A stretch of 25,243 bases of DNA from Rhodobacterales bacterium CG2_30_65_12 (GCA_001873585.1 MNZL01000165.1:1-25243); one strand, 5' to 3'. Numbered from the stretch's first letter, positions 1 to 7,361 are shown. Translations and numbers: made by a program. Notes: generated from the sequence alone by a model not told the origin.

Positions 1-112
1 GAGACCCTATCGCCTTTATGGCAGGGGGAAAACCACTTGATCTTCTTTGGCCCAGAAATACCTCACGGGGGGTCTGGGGGGTGTGAAACCCCCCAGCTCT
101 CCGGCGGGAATC
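1..112. repeat. GC-rich intergenic element with hairpin; no gene seen
   Basis: No convincing coding sequence lies in positions 1-288. Within it, positions 74-96 form a perfect 8-bp stem (CTGGGGGG / CCCCCCAG) with a 7-base loop, not followed by a T-run on either strand. The preceding stretch (about 36-73, running from TTGATCTTC through GGCCCAGAAATACCTC to a G-run) resembles a GC-rich intergenic element I associate from memory with many Rhodobacteraceae genomes, where copies sit downstream of genes. Only this one copy is visible here, so calling it a dispersed repeat is inference. The rest of the gap up to the response-regulator stop holds the terminator listed separately and nothing else I can support. 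Confidence 0.35.
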
Positions 113-146
113 CGGAAAAAAGAAGCCCGGGCGAATGCCCGGGCCA
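113..146 (-). terminator. Intrinsic terminator of the response-regulator gene
   Basis: Read on the minus strand, a perfect 8-bp stem GCCCGGGC (137-144 with 125-132) closed by a 4-base loop is followed at once by TTCTTTTTTCC. This is a textbook rho-independent terminator. It lies about 145 bases beyond the stop codon of the minus-strand response regulator, and no other minus-strand gene lies between, so it most probably ends that transcript. Confidence 0.8.
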
Positions 147-288
147 GTCCAACAGGGAGGATCCCGCATCATTTCCCCGACGCGGGCAGGGGATTCGACT
201 GTTGCGGGTTGGGATACAAACCGCTCTTTGAATTCAGATTACCCCGGAATAGCGGCAAGAATAAGGCCGTTGTGCGGGCCTGTGGCGA

Positions 289-975
289 TTATGCAACAAG
301 CCGGTATCCACCGCTTTCCGTCACCAGCAGCCGCGCATTGGAAGGATCGGGCTCGATCTTCTGGCGCAACCGGTAGATGTGGGTTTCGAGCGTGTGGGTC
401 GTCACTCCGGCGTTGTAGCCCCAGACCTCGTGCAGCAGCACGTCGCGCGCCACCACGCCATCTTGTGCCCGGTATAGATACTTGAGGATGTTCGTCTCCT
501 TTTCGGTAAGACGGATCTTTTTCTCGTCCTCCGTCACCAGCATCTTCATCGCCGGGCGGAAGCTGTAGGGCCCGAGCTGGAACACGGCGTCTTCGCTCTG
601 CTCGTGTTGGCGCAACTGGGCGCGGATGCGCGCGAGCAGCACCGGAAACTTGAACGGCTTGGTCACATAATCGTTTGCGCCCGAGTCGAGGCCGAGGATC
701 GTGTCGGCATCGCTGTCGTGGCCGGTGAGCATCAGGACGGGGCATTTCACCCCCTGCTTGCGCAGGAGCTTGCACAGCTCGCGGCCATCGGTATCGGGCA
801 GGCCGACGTCGAGAATCACCAGATCGTAAAGCCCTTCGTGCGCCTTTTGCATCGCCTCCACGCCGTTGCCGGCCTCGAACACGTCAAAATCCTCGGTCAT
901 CACCAGTTGCTCGGCCAGTGCCTCGCGCAGGTCATCGTCGTCGTCGACAAGCAGGATGTTTTTCTGGGTGGCCAT
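289..975 (-). CDS. OmpR/PhoB-family response regulator (orphan)
   Basis: DNA-binding two-component response regulator of 228 residues. The receiver domain (about 5-118) has the acidic pocket DDDDD at 11-15, the phospho-acceptor Asp56 in LVILDVGLPD, Thr84 in LMLTGHD and the conserved Lys106 in TKPFKF. The C-terminal winged-helix domain (about 130-228) has the usual LTEKETNILKYL and THTLETHIYRLRQKIE segments. The ATG is preceded by a strong GGAGGA ribosome site. No histidine kinase is adjacent, so it is an orphan in this window. It is transcribed divergently from ribA and ends at its own terminator. The receiver N-terminus (DDDDDLREALAEQL) recalls the alphaproteobacterial envelope regulator CenR, which is also an orphan in Rhodobacter. 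I treat that as a possibility only and give no symbol. Family assignment is secure; its targets are unknown. Confidence 0.93.
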   Translation of the reverse strand: MATQKNILLVDDDDDLREALAEQLVMTEDFDVFEAGNGVEAMQKAHEGLYDLVILDVGLPDTDGRELCKLLRKQGVKCPVLMLTGHDSDADTILGLDSGANDYVTKPFKFPVLLARIRAQLRQHEQSEDAVFQLGPYSFRPAMKMLVTEDEKKIRLTEKETNILKYLYRAQDGVVARDVLLHEVWGYNAGVTTHTLETHIYRLRQKIEPDPSNARLLVTESGGYRLVA

Positions 976-1130
976 GACTGTCCTCCATGCTGGGTCACGT
1001 TGATCTGACTCCGGATCACGCCATCGGCAACAAATGCTGCAGCCGCCTCACGCGCTCGTGTCAAAAAAGCGGGATTTGTTTCACATTCCCGTGCGGGGCG
1101 CCTATCTAGAGGCAGAAATCCGAGGAAAAA

Positions 1131-2219
1131 ATGCCCCTGAACCCCGACAAGATGGAACTTGCCGCCCGCGCCCGCGCCGATCTGCGCGTTGGCCTTCCCG
1201 TGGTGCTCGGAATTGGCGGCGCGGCGGCGCTGGTGGCGGCAGCGGAAACGCTTTCGGCCGAGCGGCTCGCGGCGATGCGGGTAGTCGGCTCCGCGGTGCT
1301 GGCGATCACGCCACGCCGCGCCGAAACGCTGAAAGCCCGCGCCTATTCCGACACTGTGGCGCGGGTTTTTCTGCCTGACGACGCCGGGGTGGCCTGGGTG
1401 GAGGGCGTGGCCGACCCGGCGGACGATCTGATGATGCCGCTCAAGGGTCCGCTTGCGACCCAGCGCGGCGGCGAAGAGGGCATTGCCCATGCCGCGATCC
1501 GGCTGGCAAAATCGGCTCACCTCCTGCCCGCTGCCCTGGTGGTGCCGGTGGATGATGGCCCGGCCACCGCCGCCGCGCATGGCCTCACCTGGCTTGATCT
1601 TACCGGCGTCGATGAAACCCTGTGGCAAAGCGGCACGCTCACCGAGGTTTCCGCCGCCCGGGTGCCGATGGCGGTGAGTCGGGCTGGGCGGTTGCATGTG
1701 TTTCGCCCCGGCGACGGTGGCGAGGAGCATTATGCCGTCGAAATCGGCCGGCCCGACCGCTCCAGGCCGGTGCTTGCCCGGCTGCATTCGGCCTGTTTCA
1801 CCGGCGACGTGCTTGGCAGCCTCAAGTGCGATTGCGGCCCGCAGCTCCATGCCGCGCTCGAAGCGATGGGCGAGGCCGGCGCGGGGGTGCTGCTCTACCT
1901 CAATCAGGAGGGGCGCGGCATTGGGCTCGCCAACAAGATGCGCGCCTATTCGCTGCAAGATCAGGGGTTCGATACCGTGGAGGCCAACCACCGGCTCGGC
2001 TTCGAGGATGACGAGCGCGATTTCCGCATCGGCGCGCAGATCCTTGCAGCGCTGGGCTTTCACGCGGTGCGGCTGATGACGAACAACCCCAAAAAGGTGG
2101 CGATGATGCAGGCGCATGGCATCGAGGTGCCCGAACGTGTGCCGCTCAAGGTGGGTGAGAGCGACGACAACCGCGCCTACCTTGCCACCAAGGCGGCCAA
2201 GTCCGGGCACCTCCTGTGA
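1131..2219 (+). CDS. ribA: GTP cyclohydrolase II with degenerate N-terminal RibB-like domain
   Basis: Catalyses the first step of riboflavin synthesis, opening GTP to 2,5-diamino-6-ribosylamino-pyrimidinone 5'-phosphate, formate and pyrophosphate. The catalytic domain (about 175-362) has the zinc ligands Cys222, Cys233 and Cys235 in HSACFTGDVLGSLKCDCG, the substrate motif LNQEGRGIGLANKMRAY and the TNNPKK segment. The protein is 362 residues, far longer than the ~200 of E. coli RibA. Residues about 10-160 align by eye with 3,4-dihydroxybutanone-phosphate synthase (RibB): PVVL, AAETLSAERLAAM, ITPRRAETL and AHAAIRLAKSAHLLPAALV. The acidic RibB active-site stretch (DEDRENEGD type) is replaced by GIGGAAALV and the central TTGIS region is absent, so no RibB activity is expected. 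The ATG follows a GAGGA site. Its TGA overlaps the next gene's GTG start. No FMN riboswitch is visible in the short leader. Confidence 0.95.
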   Translation: MPLNPDKMELAARARADLRVGLPVVLGIGGAAALVAAAETLSAERLAAMRVVGSAVLAITPRRAETLKARAYSDTVARVFLPDDAGVAWVEGVADPADDLMMPLKGPLATQRGGEEGIAHAAIRLAKSAHLLPAALVVPVDDGPATAAAHGLTWLDLTGVDETLWQSGTLTEVSAARVPMAVSRAGRLHVFRPGDGGEEHYAVEIGRPDRSRPVLARLHSACFTGDVLGSLKCDCGPQLHAALEAMGEAGAGVLLYLNQEGRGIGLANKMRAYSLQDQGFDTVEANHRLGFEDDERDFRIGAQILAALGFHAVRLMTNNPKKVAMMQAHGIEVPERVPLKVGESDDNRAYLATKAAKSGHLL

Positions 2220-2731
2220 TCCCACGGCGCGGCGACATGGTGGTAACGCGCTGGGGCGCGCGCTTCATGCGCCGCCGCTTTCCCTGCGCCATTGGCCGGG
2301 GCGGGATGACTGATGCCAAGCGCGAGGGCGACGGGGCGACGCCAACGGGGGTGTGGCACATCGTGAGCGCGGGCTTCCGGCCCGACCGCCGCGCACCCCC
2401 CGCCCACGCGCCCTTGGCGCTCTCCCCCCTGGGCCCGCATGATCTCTGGTCCGACGACAGCGCTGATCCGCATTACAACCATGCCCTCTTCGCGCTCGAT
2501 CACCGGTTCTCGCACGAACGTCTGCGCCGCGCCGATCCGCTTTACGATCTCGTCCTGTTCTCGGATTGGAACTGGCCCGATGCCAGCCCCGGCCATGGCT
2601 CGGCTATTTTCGTCCACGTCTGGCGCCGCCCGCGCTACCCGACGGCGGGTTGCATCGCGTTCCGGCCCGATCACCTGTTCTGGATCGCGGAGCACTGGAC
2701 CGACCGGAGCCGGATCATCGTCAGGCGCTGA
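2216..2731 (+). CDS. L,D-transpeptidase-like protein (YkuD fold)
   Basis: A 171-residue protein of the YkuD/L,D-transpeptidase superfamily, whose members form or attach 3-3 peptidoglycan cross-links through a catalytic cysteine. Visible hallmarks are the N-terminal CAIGRGGMTDAKREGDGATPTG strand-turn region (24-45) and the catalytic signature with His134 in FVHVWRR and Cys146 in TAGCIAF. It starts with GTG, overlapping the ribA TGA by four bases (GTGA), so it is probably translated by coupling with ribA. No signal peptide or membrane segment is visible, which is odd for a cell-wall enzyme. Either the true product acts in the cytoplasm or export uses another route. The next downstream gene converges, with a gap of only six bases. 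Fold assignment is fairly sure; substrate and location are not. Confidence 0.82.
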   Translation: MIPRRGDMVVTRWGARFMRRRFPCAIGRGGMTDAKREGDGATPTGVWHIVSAGFRPDRRAPPAHAPLALSPLGPHDLWSDDSADPHYNHALFALDHRFSHERLRRADPLYDLVLFSDWNWPDASPGHGSAIFVHVWRRPRYPTAGCIAFRPDHLFWIAEHWTDRSRIIVRR

Positions 2732-2737
2732 CTTTGG

Positions 2738-3343
2738 TCAAACCGGCCGGGTTGCCTGCATGCTGGGCCGTTCGGCAAAAACGGCAAACCAGTCGTCGAG
2801 CAGATCGCGCCCCATGCGCCAACTCCGCTCGCCATGGCGAAAATCGAGGTAAGCCAAAGCACAGCCGACCGAGATCGCCCCGGCATCGAGCGGGCCGGCA
2901 AGGTGGCTCATCCACCGCTCTTGCAGTGCGTCGAGCGCGTTGTCGATCTTGCCCCACTGGGCATCGAGCCAACCCTTGTCCTGCTTGTCTTCGGGCCGAC
3001 AGCGGCCTTCATAGACCATCAGCACGGCGGCATCCATGATCCCGTCGCCGGTGGCCTCAAGCGTGAGCGTTTCCCACAGATGGCTCTCGGGGTAGAACTG
3101 GGTGCCCGCGCGCGCATCAAGATAGCGGGTGATTACCCGGCTATCATACAATGTGCAGCCATCGGGGCGGATCAGCGCCGGGATTTTCTTCAGCGCATGC
3201 GCCGCCGCTACCTCTGCCGCTGGTGCTGTCGGGCTGGTGGCAACATGCACAAGCTCCACCTCGTCGGCCTGCCCGAGTTCATCAAGTACGACCCGAACCT
3301 TTCGCGCATAGGGCGAAGCCGGGGCATAAAGCAGCTTGAACAT
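2738..3343 (-). CDS. Glutathione S-transferase family protein
   Basis: A 201-residue cytosolic GST-like protein. The N-terminal thioredoxin fold (1-80) shows SPYARKVRVVL at 10-20, where the Ser/Tyr-type glutathione-activating residue would sit, then KKIPAL with cis-Pro55 and the glutathione-contacting DS pair at 67-68 in LYDSRVITRYLD. An all-helical C-terminal domain follows (about 90-201, with GAISVGCALAYLDFR typical of the domain). It is similar in layout to YfcF/YibF-type bacterial GSTs. The start codon is two bases from the stop of the upstream small gene, so the two form an operon. Physiological substrate cannot be read from the sequence. Confidence 0.88.
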   Translation of the reverse strand: MFKLLYAPASPYARKVRVVLDELGQADEVELVHVATSPTAPAAEVAAAHALKKIPALIRPDGCTLYDSRVITRYLDARAGTQFYPESHLWETLTLEATGDGIMDAAVLMVYEGRCRPEDKQDKGWLDAQWGKIDNALDALQERWMSHLAGPLDAGAISVGCALAYLDFRHGERSWRMGRDLLDDWFAVFAERPSMQATRPV

Positions 3344-3345
3344 GG

Positions 3346-3624
3346 TCAGACCTTCCGAAACCGCAGCCGGCCCAGCGCCGATGCGTCGATCTCCACGCCG
3401 GGGCCGCCGGAACCAAGGCGGATCACCCGCTTGAGACGCCCGGTGGCGTTCATCTGCTCAGGCTCGCGCCGTGCCGTGATCCCCTCGGGCACCTCGTCGA
3501 GCGCATCCTCCGCGCGCTGATCGCGCCGTCCGCGTTCAACACTTCGGGCAAGGGCAAAGCTGGCGAGCGCAACGGTGCCATAGCGCAGGGCGATAACAGT
3601 GATCGGGGCGAGGGGCAGCGGCAT
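3346..3624 (-). CDS. Small conserved-looking protein with N-terminal membrane segment
   Basis: A 92-residue protein of unknown function. Residues about 6-26 are hydrophobic and could form one membrane anchor (APITVIALRYGTVALASFALA). They are followed by a charged stretch (RGRRDQRAEDALDEVPEG) and a C-terminal half ending in VEIDASALGRLRFRK. The ATG has a clear AGGAG ribosome site at proper spacing, and the stop lies two bases before the GST start, supporting a two-gene operon and a real gene. Proteins of this look occur in Rhodobacteraceae as I remember them, but no function is known to me. It should sit in the inner membrane with a cytoplasmic tail. Confidence 0.75.
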   Translation of the reverse strand: MPLPLAPITVIALRYGTVALASFALARSVERGRRDQRAEDALDEVPEGITARREPEQMNATGRLKRVIRLGSGGPGVEIDASALGRLRFRKV

Positions 3625-3698
3625 GTTACTCTCCTTTACATTTCGAGATTAGGTGGGGAACTTGCCGCTGTCCATCCTCTTTGCAAGGCGATGACCAC

Positions 3699-3720
3699 CT
3701 TCGGCGCCCGCGCGCCGAAG
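3699..3720 (-). terminator. Strong hairpin just after mtaB (no T-run)
   Basis: A perfect 9-bp stem (CTTCGGCGC / GCGCCGAAG) with a 4-base loop begins six bases past the mtaB stop codon on the minus strand. No T-tract follows, so it is either a poor intrinsic terminator, a rho-assisted end or a 3' mRNA stabiliser. It separates the dapF-mtaB unit from the small-protein/GST pair downstream. Confidence 0.45.
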
Positions 3721-3726
3721 CCGGCA

Positions 3727-4977
3727 TCAGACAGCGATGAGCTGCGCGCCGTCGTGGCCCGCGATCTGAGCGCGCACGATCTGCCCCTCGGGCTGGTCGC
3801 TGCCAAACACCACCTCGGCAAACTGCGCGGTGCGCCCCATGCGCGGGCTTTCCATCAGCACCGCGTGGCCCAAACCCACTTGCGCCTCAAGGTGCGCCAC
3901 CACCCGCGCCGCGCCCGCCGCCCGCAGCCGCGCCGCGCGCGCCTTGATCGCGCTGCCGTGCACCTGTGGCATCCGCGCCGCTGGTGTGCCTTGGCGCGGC
4001 GAGTAGGGGAACACATGCAGCCAGGTCAGCCCGCATTCCTCCACCAGCCGCAGCGCGTTTTCAAACTGCGCCTCGGTCTCGGTGGGAAAGCCTGCGATGA
4101 TATCGGCGCCAAAGGTGATATCGGGCCGCAGCTTGCGCGCCTCCTCGGTGAAGCGAATCGCATCCTCGCGGGAATGCCGGCGCTTCATCCGTTTCAGGAT
4201 CAGATTGTCGCCGTGCTGGAGCGAAAGGTGCAGATGCGGCATCAGGCGCGGTTCGGTGGCGATCGCCTGCATCAGGTTTTCGTCCACTTCGATCGAGTCG
4301 ATCGAGCTGATCCGCAGCCTGGCAAGATCGGGCACCAGCTTGAGAATGCGCATCACCAGGTCACCCAAACGTGGAAGTCCCGGCAGATCGGCACCCCAAC
4401 TGGTGAGGTCAACTCCGGTCAGCACCACCTCGTTGAAGCCCGTGCCCACCAGCCGCTTGATCTGTTCCACCACCACCCCCGCTGGCACCGAGCGCGAATT
4501 GCCCCGGCCATAGGGGATGATGCAGAAGGTGCAGCGGTGATCGCAGCCGTTCTGCACCTGAACGTAAGCCCGGCTGCGGGTGCCGAACCCGTCGATCAGG
4601 TGCCCGGCGGTTTCGGTGACCGACATGATATCGTCCACCTTCACCTTCTCGGTCTGCGCCATAAGCCCGGCCCAGGTCTGGGCCTGCATCTTCTCGGCAT
4701 TGCCGATCACGGCATCGACCTCGGCCATCCCGGCGAAGGTCTCCGGCTCGGTCTGCGCCGCGCAACCCGTGACGATGAGCTTGGCATCGGGGTTCTCGCG
4801 CCGGAGCCGGCGGATTTCCTGCCGCGCCTTGCGCACCGCTTCGGCGGTGACAGCGCAGGTGTTGATCACCACAGCGCCCTCCACCCCCGCCTGATCGGCC
4901 AGCGCCTTCATCGCCTCGGTTTCATAGGCGTTGAGGCGGCAGCCGAGCGTGGCGAAAACCGGCGGTTTCGTGGCCAT
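3727..4977 (-). CDS. mtaB: tRNA t6A37 methylthiotransferase MtaB
   Basis: Radical-SAM methylthiotransferase that converts N6-threonylcarbamoyl-adenosine-37 of ANN-decoding tRNAs to its 2-methylthio form. The UPF0004 domain carries Cys13, Cys41 and Cys72 (LGCRLN, NTCAVT, GCAAQ), which hold one iron-sulfur cluster. The radical-SAM CxxxCxxC is Cys145, Cys149 and Cys152 in NGCDHRCTFC. The IIAGFPTET and HVFPYSPRQGTPAARMP segments and a C-terminal TRAM-like region complete the usual layout. The length of 416 is normal. LGCRLN and the single-copy organisation favour MtaB over MiaB or RimO. Its ATG shares one base with the dapF stop (TAATG), so it is translationally coupled to dapF. Just downstream in the chromosome lie two tRNA-Lys genes, tRNAs of the class this enzyme can modify; the proximity may be chance. 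Confidence 0.95.
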   Translation of the reverse strand: MATKPPVFATLGCRLNAYETEAMKALADQAGVEGAVVINTCAVTAEAVRKARQEIRRLRRENPDAKLIVTGCAAQTEPETFAGMAEVDAVIGNAEKMQAQTWAGLMAQTEKVKVDDIMSVTETAGHLIDGFGTRSRAYVQVQNGCDHRCTFCIIPYGRGNSRSVPAGVVVEQIKRLVGTGFNEVVLTGVDLTSWGADLPGLPRLGDLVMRILKLVPDLARLRISSIDSIEVDENLMQAIATEPRLMPHLHLSLQHGDNLILKRMKRRHSREDAIRFTEEARKLRPDITFGADIIAGFPTETEAQFENALRLVEECGLTWLHVFPYSPRQGTPAARMPQVHGSAIKARAARLRAAGAARVVAHLEAQVGLGHAVLMESPRMGRTAQFAEVVFGSDQPEGQIVRAQIAGHDGAQLIAV

Positions 4978-5819
4978 TACAGCGCGTCCATAAAGCTCTG
5001 CGCCAGCACCGCGTCAAACACATGCGCGGTTGGCCCTGTCATCCAAACGCCATCGTCGCGCCAGTCGAGCGCGAGCCAGCCGCCATCCACTTCCATCCGC
5101 AGCTTGGGGTCAGCGAGCCCCCGCTGCACCGCTGCCACCGCAGTGGCGCAGGCGCCCGAGCCACAGGCGAGCGTGATCCCGGTGCCGCGCTCCCAGACGC
5201 GCATCCGGATCTCGTCGCGCGCGCGCACATGTGCAAACTCCACGTTGGTGCGGGCGGGAAACAGCGGATCATGCTCCACGCGTGGTCCGATCCCGGCCAC
5301 ATCCACCGTCTCGGCATCCGCGACGAAAAACACCGCGTGTGGATTGCCCATGCCCACCGCGACCGGATCGCCGGGGAGCGGCAGGTGCAGGGTGTCGGCC
5401 TCATGGGCCAGCGGCACTTCGTTCCAGGCGGTCTGCGGCGGGCCCATGTTCACATGCACTGCGCCGGCAATTTCTACCGCTTCGAGCACCCCGCGCTCGG
5501 TGCGAATGGTGAGCCGGTCTCGCCCGGTCTGATCCATCATGTAACGCGCCACGCAGCGGGTGGCGTTGCCACAGGCCCCCGCTACCGAACCATCGGCGTT
5601 CCAGAAATCAAGCTCGATATCGGCCACGTCGGACGAGCGGATCTCGGCAAGCTGGTCAAAGCCCACGCCCCGGTGCCTGTCGCCAAGCGCGCGCGCCAGC
5701 GCTGCGGTGGTCACGCCATCCCGCCCGCGTGAATCGATGATCACGAAGTCATTGCCGGCTCCGTGCCATTTCATGAAGGCAAGGCCGCGATCGGGGCGTG
5801 TGCTGCTCATCCGGCGCAT
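4977..5819 (-). CDS. dapF: Diaminopimelate epimerase
   Basis: Interconverts LL- and meso-diaminopimelate for lysine and peptidoglycan synthesis in the cytoplasm, without a cofactor. The two catalytic cysteines are Cys83 in GACGNATRC and Cys219 in LACGSGACAT. The N-terminal KWHGAGNDFVIID, the NPHAVFFV segment and the WERGTG motif match the family, and 280 residues is the normal length. Start choice is uncertain: ATGs at 5819, 5810 (MSSTRPD) and 5774 (MKWHGAG) are in frame, and none has a strong ribosome site. I keep the longest because family members often have a few residues before the HGxGNDF strand. It is the first gene of the dapF-mtaB operon and is divergent from the tRNA-Lys genes. Confidence 0.95.
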   Translation of the reverse strand: MRRMSSTRPDRGLAFMKWHGAGNDFVIIDSRGRDGVTTAALARALGDRHRGVGFDQLAEIRSSDVADIELDFWNADGSVAGACGNATRCVARYMMDQTGRDRLTIRTERGVLEAVEIAGAVHVNMGPPQTAWNEVPLAHEADTLHLPLPGDPVAVGMGNPHAVFFVADAETVDVAGIGPRVEHDPLFPARTNVEFAHVRARDEIRMRVWERGTGITLACGSGACATAVAAVQRGLADPKLRMEVDGGWLALDWRDDGVWMTGPTAHVFDAVLAQSFMDAL

Positions 5820-5925
5820 ATACGCCCGGCGCGGGGGGTTTTCCAGCGCGGCGTGGCATGATGCGCGCGCCCGCCGACCGAACCGGTCGGCCTTGCTTTT
5901 TGCGCTGTTTCACCGATTTCCGGGC

Positions 5926-5954
5926 TTGACCACTCTCGCCTGCGGCGATACCTC
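5926..5954 (+). promoter_or_regulatory. Probable sigma-70 promoter of tRNA-Lys(CTT)
   Basis: TTGACC, a 17-base spacer and TACCTC lie 11 bases ahead of the tRNA 5' end. The second tRNA-Lys has the same arrangement, which strengthens both. The -35 matches the TTGAC(N) form common in alphaproteobacterial stable-RNA promoters. The -10 is weak. Confidence 0.5.
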
Positions 5955-5965
5955 CAAACCTCAGT

Positions 5966-6041
<76 letters not shown>

Positions 6042-6101
6042 TAGAAGCTCCTGATACGAAAAAATAGTCTTGGTCTGGCTGTTGAGCCCGCCAATTTGGC
6101 C

Positions 6102-6130
6102 TTGACCCTGGACTGGAGTTTCCCTAGCAA
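6102..6130 (+). promoter_or_regulatory. Probable sigma-70 promoter of tRNA-Lys(TTT)
   Basis: TTGACC, a 17-base spacer and TAGCAA end 12 bases before the second tRNA. The spacing and -35 hexamer are identical to those before the first tRNA-Lys, although the spacer sequence is unrelated, suggesting that each tRNA is transcribed separately. Confidence 0.5.
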
Positions 6131-6142
6131 ACCGCTCAGTGT

Positions 6143-6218
6143 GGGCCGTTAGCTCAGTTGGTAGAGCAACTGACTTTTAATCAGTGGGTCGCAGGTTCGA
6201 ATCCTGCACGGCTCACCA
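6143..6218 (+). tRNA. tRNA-Lys (anticodon TTT)
   Basis: A 76-base cloverleaf with encoded CCA. The anticodon stem ACTGA/TCAGT holds the loop CTTTTAA, giving anticodon TTT for AAA (and AAG by wobble). Compared with the CTT copy upstream it has the wobble base change, one T-loop-side change (C to T) and a compensated 27-43 pair (G-C to A-T), and is otherwise identical. This points to a tandem duplication followed by anticodon divergence. Confidence 0.97.
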
Positions 6219-6260
6219 CTGACACCTTGAAACCTTGTCGTTTTGTCGAACTCTTTGTGC

Positions 6261-6277
6261 GAGCCAAATGGCTTTTG
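6261..6277 (+). terminator. Weak terminator-like hairpin after tRNA-Lys(TTT)
   Basis: A short stem GAGCC/GGCTT (outer pair G-T) around AAAT is followed by a short T-run. It lies about 43 bases past the tRNA. The stem is short, so this is only a possible end of the tRNA transcript. The remaining gap to galM (which ends at 6366 on the other strand) shows no gene. Confidence 0.25.
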
Positions 6278-6365
6278 TCGCGGTGCCGGAAAGATTGCGA
6301 CTCGGCATGGTTTCTGCCAGCGCAGGTTATGATGTTGTTGCCGGCTGGCCGCCGTCATCCATGTT

Positions 6366-7361
6366 TTATCGAAAGACGTAGCGCGCTTGGTGGCGATAGG
6401 TTTCGCCGGGCCGCAGGATCGCGGCTGGAAAGCCGGGATGGTTCGGGGCGTCGGGCCAGCTTTGGGTTTCCAGAGCAATTCCGGCGCAAGGGCCGTAGCG
6501 CCGGCCATCGAGGCCCGGCAGGCCCTCGGGCGGAATATTGGCGCCATCATACACTTGCAGGCCCGGCTCGGTGGTCTCGATCCGCATCGAGCGCCCCGAC
6601 TGAGGGCTGCGCAGGGTTGCCACTGGCCTGATCGATTCGCGATGGTCGGACAGGCAGAAATTGTGGTCGAGTCCGCGCTTGCCGATCTGGCGCGGGGTTC
6701 GGAAATCGAACCCTGTGCCCGCAACCGGCGCCAAAGCCCCGGTCGGGATCAGATCGCCATCGACGGGCAGATAGCTCTCGGCCTTGATCTCAAGCTCATG
6801 GCCGCTGATGTCGGGGCTTGCGTCGAGGTTGAAAAACCCGTGGTGGGCGAAGGAGCACGGCGTTGGCGCGTCGGTTTCGGCGCGAATGTCGAAGGCGAGC
6901 GCGCCGTCTCCCGGCAGGGAGATTGCCGCGCTCACCCGCAGAGTGCCGGGAAAGCCCATGTCGCCATCGGGCAGGACAAGCTCAAGGCGCAGGCTTTCGC
7001 GCGAGGCCGCCGCGATCTGCCAGACCTTCTGACCGGTTCCCACCGGGCCGCCGTGCAGCGCGTGGCGGCCGCGCCAATTGGTTGGCACCTGATAGGTGAC
7101 GCCATCGAGCGTGAACCGGCCCTGCGCAATGCGGTTGGCGAAGCGCCCGACCAGAGCGCCGAAATAGATCAGTGGCCCGAAATAGGGCTCAAGCGTGGGG
7201 GCCCCGAGCACGAGCGGATGGTCGACCCCGTCGATCCTGAGATCCTGCACGGTGGCACCATAGGTGAGGATGTGAGCCGTCAGCCCACCGCCGGAAAGCG
7301 CCACGCGCTGCACCGCCTTGCCATCCGGGCTCTGTCCAAAATCCTCGATCTGGTTGTTCAT
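6366..7361 (-). CDS. galM: Galactose mutarotase (aldose 1-epimerase)
   Basis: Interconverts the alpha and beta anomers of galactose and other aldoses in the cytoplasm. It has 331 residues, the usual GalM length, with a single beta-sandwich. Key residues are visible: His103 in HALHGG, His174 in FAHHGFFNLD (general acid), Asp232 in LDHNF and Glu298 in ALETQSWPDAPN (general base). The NRI at 76-78 in the VGRFANRIAQG strand is typical. A clear AGGAGG site precedes the ATG. It is the last gene of the permease-permease-binding protein-glycosidase-galM operon, 39 bases after the glycosidase stop, which implies that a hexose released by the glycosidase needs anomer exchange. GalM also acts on glucose, so the gene alone does not prove a galactoside substrate. 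Confidence 0.93.
   Translation of the reverse strand: MNNQIEDFGQSPDGKAVQRVALSGGGLTAHILTYGATVQDLRIDGVDHPLVLGAPTLEPYFGPLIYFGALVGRFANRIAQGRFTLDGVTYQVPTNWRGRHALHGGPVGTGQKVWQIAAASRESLRLELVLPDGDMGFPGTLRVSAAISLPGDGALAFDIRAETDAPTPCSFAHHGFFNLDASPDISGHELEIKAESYLPVDGDLIPTGALAPVAGTGFDFRTPRQIGKRGLDHNFCLSDHRESIRPVATLRSPQSGRSMRIETTEPGLQVYDGANIPPEGLPGLDGRRYGPCAGIALETQSWPDAPNHPGFPAAILRPGETYRHQARYVFR

Noticed and set aside
37..485. Small plus-strand frames near the left edge
   Set aside because: They run through hairpins, the response-regulator terminator and its antisense strand, lack ribosome sites and show no protein-like pattern.
1020..1130. FMN riboswitch or clear promoter ahead of ribA
   Set aside because: The leader is too short and lacks the conserved FMN-element boxes; the only hexamers (TTTCAC, TATCTA) are too weak to claim.
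900..2225. Long open frame (441 codons) on the minus strand across ribA
   Set aside because: It is antisense to a clear RibA with all catalytic motifs, is rich in His/Arg/Gly as GC-rich shadow frames are, and has no recognisable domain.
3691..5532. 613-codon plus-strand frame across mtaB and dapF
   Set aside because: Both opposite-strand genes have full sets of catalytic cysteines; the plus frame has shadow-type composition and crosses their junction.
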